Shown here: one piece after another, positions 60,028 through 64,000 of the stretch | Layout of the letters: each line of letters begins with the position of its first letter | Numbering within the stretch: position 1 is the first letter of the stretch | Assembly: GCF_023923225.1 (NCBI RefSeq) | Contig: NZ_CP099489.1 | Location: forward strand, 930,001-994,000 | DNA from: Ornithinimicrobium faecis | GTDB lineage: Bacteria; Actinomycetota; Actinomycetes; Actinomycetales; Dermatophilaceae | Length of the DNA stretch: 64,000 nt | Reading direction: 5' to 3' | Program-made: the position numbers and the translations under genes | The notes under the pieces: model-generated | What the model saw: only the letters and a program-made list of their open reading frames with translations | Told to the model about the DNA's origin: nothing | Databases searched by the model: none

Positions 60028-60140
60028 CTGGGGGCTCTGCCCCCAGACCCCCGACGGCCAGGAGCTCGCAAGCTCGCGAGTTCCTGGCTGTTCCGGAGAA
60101 ACCAGGGCTCGCACGCTCGCCGGTTTCCCCGGGCTCTGCG
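60028..60140 (+). promoter_or_regulatory. Hairpin cluster between rpsD and rpoA
   Basis: CTGGGGGCtctGCCCCCAG (60028-60046) starts 2 bases after the rpsD stop. It is followed by two longer inverted repeats: CCAGGA...TCCTGG (60059-60087) and GAAACC...GGTTTC region (60098-60127). The gap to rpoA (60026-60277) holds no gene; a GTATGCCG octamer lies at 60149. Confidence 0.6.
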
Positions 60141-60277
60141 AGCAGCAGGTATGCCGTCACGCACCGTTTACCTGTGTCTCACCATCGGAACCAAGGACCG
60201 AGTTGGTCCCGATGCGCCGGCCTGGCCGGCAACCTCACCGGGCGTCATATAGCGGTCGCCCGTGGAAAGGAAACATC

Positions 60278-61300
60278 GTGCTTATTGCACAGCGTCCCAC
60301 CCTGTCCGAGGAAGTCATCTCCGACTCCCGGTCGCGGTTCTCCATCGAGCCGTTGGAGCCGGGTTTCGGCTACACGCTCGGCAACTCCCTGCGCCGGACC
60401 CTGCTGTCCAGCATCCCCGGTGCCTCGATCACCAGCATCCGCGTTGACGGCGTGCTGCACGAGTTCTCCACCATCCCGGGGGTGAAGGAGGACCTCACCG
60501 AGATCATCCTGAACCTGAAGACCCTGGTCGTCTCCAGCGAGCACGACGAGCCGGTCATCATGTATCTGCGCAAGCAAGGTGCAGGCCCCGTCACCGCAGC
60601 GGACATCGCGCCGCCGGCCGGTGTCGAGGTCCACAACCCCGACCTGCACATCGCCACGCTCAACGACAGCGGCAAGGTCGAGATGGAGCTGACGGTCGAG
60701 CGCGGTCGCGGCTACGTCTCCGCCCAGCAGAACAAGTCCGGTGACCAGGAGATCGGCCGCATCCCGGTCGACTCCATCTACTCGCCGGTGCTCGCCGTGA
60801 CCTACAACGTCGAGGCGACCCGTGTCGAGCAGCGCACCGACTTCGACCGCCTCGTGCTGGACGTCGAGACCAAGAACTCGATGGCTCCGCGCGACGCGAT
60901 GGCCTCCGCCGGCAAGACCCTGGTCGAGCTGTTCGGTCTGGCCCGTGAGCTCAACGTCGAGGCCGAGGGCATCGAGATCGGCCCGTCGCCGACCGACGCC
61001 GCGCTGGCCTCCGACCTGGCCCTGCCGATCGAGGACCTGGACCTGACCGTCCGGTCCTACAACTGCCTCAAGCGCGAGGGCGTCCACACCGTGGGCGAGC
61101 TCGTCAGCCGCAGCGAGGCCGACCTGCTGGACATCCGCAACTTCGGTGCGAAGTCCATCGACGAGGTCAAGGAGAAGCTCTCCGAGATGAACCTGGCACT
61201 CAAGGACAGCCCTCCCGGGTTTGACCCGGCCCAGGCTGACCTGTCGGAGGACCTGGAAGACGAGGGCGACGCCAGTTTCGCCGAGGACGAGCAGTACTGA
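60278..61300 (+). CDS. rpoA: DNA-directed RNA polymerase subunit alpha
   Basis: A 340-residue alpha subunit: [40 protein letters not shown] in the N-terminal dimer domain, and the C-terminal DNA/activator-binding domain [20 protein letters not shown] with [22 protein letters not shown] 60278 has AAAGGAAA upstream. The acidic tail after residue ~315 is typical. Confidence 0.97.
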   Translation: MLIAQRPTLSEEVISDSRSRFSIEPLEPGFGYTLGNSLRRTLLSSIPGASITSIRVDGVLHEFSTIPGVKEDLTEIILNLKTLVVSSEHDEPVIMYLRKQGAGPVTAADIAPPAGVEVHNPDLHIATLNDSGKVEMELTVERGRGYVSAQQNKSGDQEIGRIPVDSIYSPVLAVTYNVEATRVEQRTDFDRLVLDVETKNSMAPRDAMASAGKTLVELFGLARELNVEAEGIEIGPSPTDAALASDLALPIEDLDLTVRSYNCLKREGVHTVGELVSRSEADLLDIRNFGAKSIDEVKEKLSEMNLALKDSPPGFDPAQADLSEDLEDEGDASFAEDEQY

Positions 61301-61323
61301 TTCCGTAAGAGGAGACCTGAGTT

Positions 61324-62112
61324 ATGCCTACCCCCAAGAAGGGCCCGCGCCTCGGCGGCGGTCCGGCGCACGAGCGCCTGATCCTGTCCAACCTCGCCAC
61401 CGCCCTGTTCGAGCACGACCGCATCACGACCACCGAGGCCAAGGCCAAGCGCCTGCGCCCGATGGCCGAGCGCCTGGTGACCTTCGCCAAGCGCGGTGAC
61501 CTGCACAACCGTCGCCGCGTCCTGGCCACCGTCCGCGACAAGGGCGTGGTGCACCGCCTGTTCACCGAGATCGCTCCCGACATGGCCGAGCGCCAGGGCG
61601 GTTACACCCGCATCACCAAGATCGCGCCGCGCAAGGGCGACAACGCCCCCATGGCCGTGATCGAGCTGGTCCGCGAGCCGGTGGCCAAGAAGGCCGTCGT
61701 CACGCAGGCCGAGGGTGCGACCAAGCGTGCCGCCAAGGACGCCGAGGCCACCGAGGTTGCCCCCGTGGCGGCTCCGGCCGAGGTCGTCGAGGTCAACGAG
61801 ACCGTCACCGAGGACACCACCGAGGCAGCCAACACGGTCAAGACCGCTGATGGCGCCGACGGCGGCTTCGGCCCGGACTCCGCGCCGGTCACCGACGACG
61901 GCTCGGCCCCCGAGGGCTTCACCGTCAAGGGCAACAAGGACTCGATGAAGTATCACGTCGAGGGCTCGCAGTGGTATGACGCCACCGAGGCCGAGGTGTG
62001 GTTCCGCACGGCCGAGGCCGCCGAGGCTGCTGGCTTCGAGCCGGCCGGTGGCGCTGCCAAGCAGTCCGCCGACGCCGGTGCCGAGATCGGCACCGACAAG
62101 GACGACGCCTGA
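61324..62112 (+). CDS. rplQ: 50S ribosomal protein L17 with an added C-terminal domain
   Basis: A 262-residue L17, about twice the usual length. The core (residues 1-~120) is normal: [20 protein letters not shown] and [21 protein letters not shown] Lys/Ala/Glu linker leads to an 80-residue tail (61858-62097) that is nearly identical to the tail of L4: [20 protein letters not shown], then [21 protein letters not shown] strong terminator follows 20 bases after the stop. Confidence 0.95.
   Translation: MPTPKKGPRLGGGPAHERLILSNLATALFEHDRITTTEAKAKRLRPMAERLVTFAKRGDLHNRRRVLATVRDKGVVHRLFTEIAPDMAERQGGYTRITKIAPRKGDNAPMAVIELVREPVAKKAVVTQAEGATKRAAKDAEATEVAPVAAPAEVVEVNETVTEDTTEAANTVKTADGADGGFGPDSAPVTDDGSAPEGFTVKGNKDSMKYHVEGSQWYDATEAEVWFRTAEAAEAAGFEPAGGAAKQSADAGAEIGTDKDDA
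61858..62097 (+). other. C-terminal domain shared by L4 and L17 (copy in L17)
   Basis: 80 codons from [10 protein letters not shown] to GAEIGTD. By eye 67 of 80 residues equal those in L4 (46280-46519); changes are mostly conservative (E/D, F/Y, S/A). Confidence 0.85.
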
Positions 62113-62132
62113 GTCTGCCTGTCACTGACACC

Positions 62133-62170
62133 GCGAGCGCCCGTCTCCCCCAGGGGAGGCGGGCGCTCGC
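62133..62170 (+). terminator. Terminator after rplQ
   Basis: GCGAGCGCCCG and CTCCCC pair with GGGGAG and CGGGCGCTCGC with one mismatch pair and a 2-base loop tip. CGTTGTGCC follows. It closes the rpoA-rplQ unit. Confidence 0.9.
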
Positions 62171-62182
62171 CGTTGTGCCGGG

Positions 62183-62188
62183 TAGATT
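62183..62188 (+). promoter_or_regulatory. -10 box of truA (leaderless start)
   Basis: TAGATT ends exactly six bases before the GTG start of truA. It is the same box with the same spacing as the ABC operon start at 16156-16168. Confidence 0.55.
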
Positions 62189-62194
62189 TGCGGG

Positions 62195-63025
62195 GTGCGC
62201 ATCCGGATCGACCTGGCCTATGACGGCACCGACTTCTTTGGATGGGCGGCCCAGCCCGGGCTGCGCACCGTCGAGGACGAGCTCTCCCGAGCGCTGGGGA
62301 CGATCCTGCGCACCGACCCCGTCCGGCTGACCGTGGGCGGGCGCACGGACGCTGGTGTCCACGCCCGCGGCTCGGTCGCGCACGCCGACATCGACCCGGA
62401 GGCCTGGCGGAGCCTGCCACCACGAGCCGGTCGCTCACCGCACGCGGCCGCGGTCGTCCGGTTGGCAGGGGTGCTGCCCGCAGACATCGTGGTGCGCAGT
62501 GCCCGGGAGGTCCCGGACAGCTTCGACGCCCGCTTCTCCGCCCTGCAGCGCCGTTACACCTACCGGATCTGTGACGCCGCGGCGACGCTGGACCCGCTGC
62601 GGCGCAGGGACACGGTGCTGCACAAGAGGCCCCTTGATGTTGAGGCGATGGATGAGGCAGCGCGCGGCCTCATCGGGCTCCACGACTTCGCCGCCTTCTG
62701 CAAGCACCGGGAGGGAGCGACCACGGTGCGCACGCTCCTGGACTACTCCTGGGAGAGGGGACCAGACGGCATACTGACCGGGACGGTTGTGGCAGATGCC
62801 TTCTGCCGCAGCATGGTCCGCTCCCTCGTCGGATCTGTGGTCCCCGTGGGAGAGCGGCGGTATGCCGAGAGCTGGCCCACCGAGCTCCGCGCCGGTGGGG
62901 CGCGGGTCCCGTGGTTGAGGGTCATGCCGGCCCACGGTCTGTGCCTGGAAGAAATCGTCTATCCGCCCGACGAGGAGCTCGCCGCACAGGCGGAGCTGAC
63001 GAGAGCCGTCCGCACGCTGGACTAG
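62195..63025 (+). CDS. truA: tRNA pseudouridine(38-40) synthase
   Basis: A 276-residue enzyme modifying U38-U40 in tRNA anticodon arms. RIRIDLAYDGTDFFGWAAQP is the N-terminus; the catalytic Asp lies in TVGGRTDAGVHARGSVAH near residue 53; YRICDAAATLDPLRRRDTV and AFCRSMVRSLVGSVVPVGER are conserved. It is commonly found after rplQ. GTG 62195 appears leaderless. Two GTATGCCG-type octamers lie inside the gene. Confidence 0.93.
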   Translation: MRIRIDLAYDGTDFFGWAAQPGLRTVEDELSRALGTILRTDPVRLTVGGRTDAGVHARGSVAHADIDPEAWRSLPPRAGRSPHAAAVVRLAGVLPADIVVRSAREVPDSFDARFSALQRRYTYRICDAAATLDPLRRRDTVLHKRPLDVEAMDEAARGLIGLHDFAAFCKHREGATTVRTLLDYSWERGPDGILTGTVVADAFCRSMVRSLVGSVVPVGERRYAESWPTELRAGGARVPWLRVMPAHGLCLEEIVYPPDEELAAQAELTRAVRTLD

Positions 63026-63058
63026 CAGACTCGACTCAGCACCGTGCTGAGGGGGTGG

Positions 63059-63415
63059 TTACTTGTGCAGGAGTGACTCCCAGTTGTCCGGGACCCTGCC
63101 GGCCGGTCCCGGCTTGGGCTGGTCAGCAGGGTGGCTCGTGGGTGGCGCCAGATCCGGGCCGCTCGGGTCCTTCCGGTCATCAGGGTAGGAGTAGAACCAG
63201 TCGTCGCCGGGCTCGAAACTCTGCATCACCGGGTGGCCGGTCTCCGTGAAGTGTGCCGTTGCGTGCTGTGACGGGGAGCTGTTGCAACAGCCGACGTGCC
63301 CGCACTGGGCGCACCTGCGCAGATTGAACCACCAGCTGTCTTTAGTGGCCAGGCACTCAACGCAGCCGGTGCCGCTCGGCGGGACAGTGACATCGATGCC
63401 GTTAGCAGGTGTCAT
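63059..63415 (-). CDS. UBP-type zinc-finger domain protein
   Basis: A 118-residue protein dominated by a UBP-type zinc finger (about residues 15-75): CVEC, then RRCAQCGHVGCCNSSPSQHA and HFTETGHPVMQSF with the His ligands. In eukaryotes this fold binds ubiquitin tails; bacteria have no ubiquitin, so its target here is unknown. The C-terminal ~40 residues are Pro/Asp-rich. ATG 63415. It is convergent with truA. Confidence 0.8.
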   Translation of the reverse strand: MTPANGIDVTVPPSGTGCVECLATKDSWWFNLRRCAQCGHVGCCNSSPSQHATAHFTETGHPVMQSFEPGDDWFYSYPDDRKDPSGPDLAPPTSHPADQPKPGPAGRVPDNWESLLHK

Positions 63416-63514
63416 CGGACGCTCCTTACACGGGGGTTTCCATCATGGCAGGGATCGGAGGTCCGTGGGGTGGGACGGGGCGGGCAGAATAGTGCACGAC
63501 GAACAGGGGACCTC

Positions 63515-64000
63515 GTGTGGAATCGATGGAAACGGCAGCGCCAGCTGGCGAAGGCCGAGCCCGGTGACGGGAGCACGCTGAAGGCCCACCGGCCGTGGCA
63601 GGTGCTGAGCCGGTCGGTCTTCCAGATTGACCTGCCCGACGACGACGGGGTGCAGCACGCCTATTGCGTGGACGTCGACTATTTCGACCTGGACGACAAG
63701 GTCCGCTTCTATCGGGACGGGCGTCAGCACCTGGTGGCCGAGCAGCCTGCGGCCTTCGCGGTGCCCGGGGGAGCCGTGGAGGTTGCGGTCGGCACGTTCG
63801 GTGTGAGCCGGATGCACCTGGTGTCCGACGCCGGTGAACCCGAGCGCGTGCTGCGGCCGATCCGGCACAGCGGCGAATACTGGCGGGCCGTGCTGGACCA
63901 CCGCCACCCGCGGCTCAGCCGGTGGATCGGACGCGTGGCGATCGTAATCCTGCTGGTCGGGCTGGTGCTCTTCGTCCCGCAACTGCTCGAGCTGATCACC
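63515..64000 (+). CDS. Hypothetical membrane-anchored protein (cut by the window end)
   Basis: An open frame from GTG 63515 to the last base, 162 codons without a stop. It starts VWNRWKRQRQLAKAEPGDGS; a soluble part of about 135 residues includes QHAYCVDVDYFDLDDKVRFY and HLVAEQPAAFAVPGGAVEVA. One transmembrane helix (about residues 143-160) begins just before the cut. AGGGGA lies 5 bases before the GTG. The family was not recognised; codon bias supports a real gene. Confidence 0.65.
   Translation, partial: MWNRWKRQRQLAKAEPGDGSTLKAHRPWQVLSRSVFQIDLPDDDGVQHAYCVDVDYFDLDDKVRFYRDGRQHLVAEQPAAFAVPGGAVEVAVGTFGVSRMHLVSDAGEPERVLRPIRHSGEYWRAVLDHRHPRLSRWIGRVAIVILLVGLVLFVPQLLELIT

Overview
The window is a very GC-rich chromosomal segment from an actinobacterium, most likely a member of the Micrococcales near the Intrasporangiaceae/Ornithinimicrobiaceae. 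That placement is inferred from gene order, GTG/TTG starts, TAGnnT-type -10 boxes, leaderless starts and ribosomal proteins with long acidic or Ala/Glu-rich tails. No phage, plasmid, transposase or CRISPR genes were seen, so this is core genome with a small accessory load.

Region by region: 0-8 kb holds rocD and a fatty-acid gene set (TetR and acyl-CoA dehydrogenase on one strand; thiolase, long FabG4-type reductase and HtdX-type hydratase on the other). It matches the mycobacterial set fadE5/fadA2/fabG4/htdX. 8-11 kb holds tRNA-Thr, tRNA-Met, rpmG, an antitoxin gene with a decayed toxin, hadA-hadB and murB. 11-21 kb is a variable stretch: a membrane protein, adenosine deaminase, a patatin-like lipase, nagB-nagA, two ABC ATPase/permease pairs and an aspartate-type aminotransferase. 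21-30 kb runs tRNA-Trp, secE, nusG, rplK, rplA, a RelA/SpoT-domain protein, a glyoxalase-fold protein, a 659-residue unknown, and rplJ-rplL behind an L10-type leader. 30-43 kb holds rpoB-rpoC, an acetyltransferase and rpsL-rpsG-fusA-tuf. 43-64 kb holds a YceI protein, the S10 and spc operons, secY-adk-map, infA-rpmJ-rpsM-rpsK-rpsD-rpoA-rplQ, truA, a UBP-type zinc-finger protein and a partial membrane protein.

Most of the right half builds and runs the ribosome and RNA polymerase, with SecE/SecY for export. Genes are tightly packed with ATGA, GTGA or TGATG overlaps, and strong hairpin terminators follow rocD, rpmG, rplA, rplL, rpoC, tuf, rplO and rplQ.

The most interesting signals are not genes: (1) the octamer GTATGCCG/CGGCATAC, counted 30 times by eye and paired as an inverted repeat inside the rpoC terminator; (2) two copies of a ~100-bp element with terminal inverted repeats near rplA and rplL; (3) a nearly identical 80-residue domain on the C-termini of both L4 and L17; (4) short tandem-repeat arrays in many 3' intergenic gaps; (5) an intact antitoxin beside a frameshifted toxin. 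All counts and alignments were done by eye and should be recomputed.
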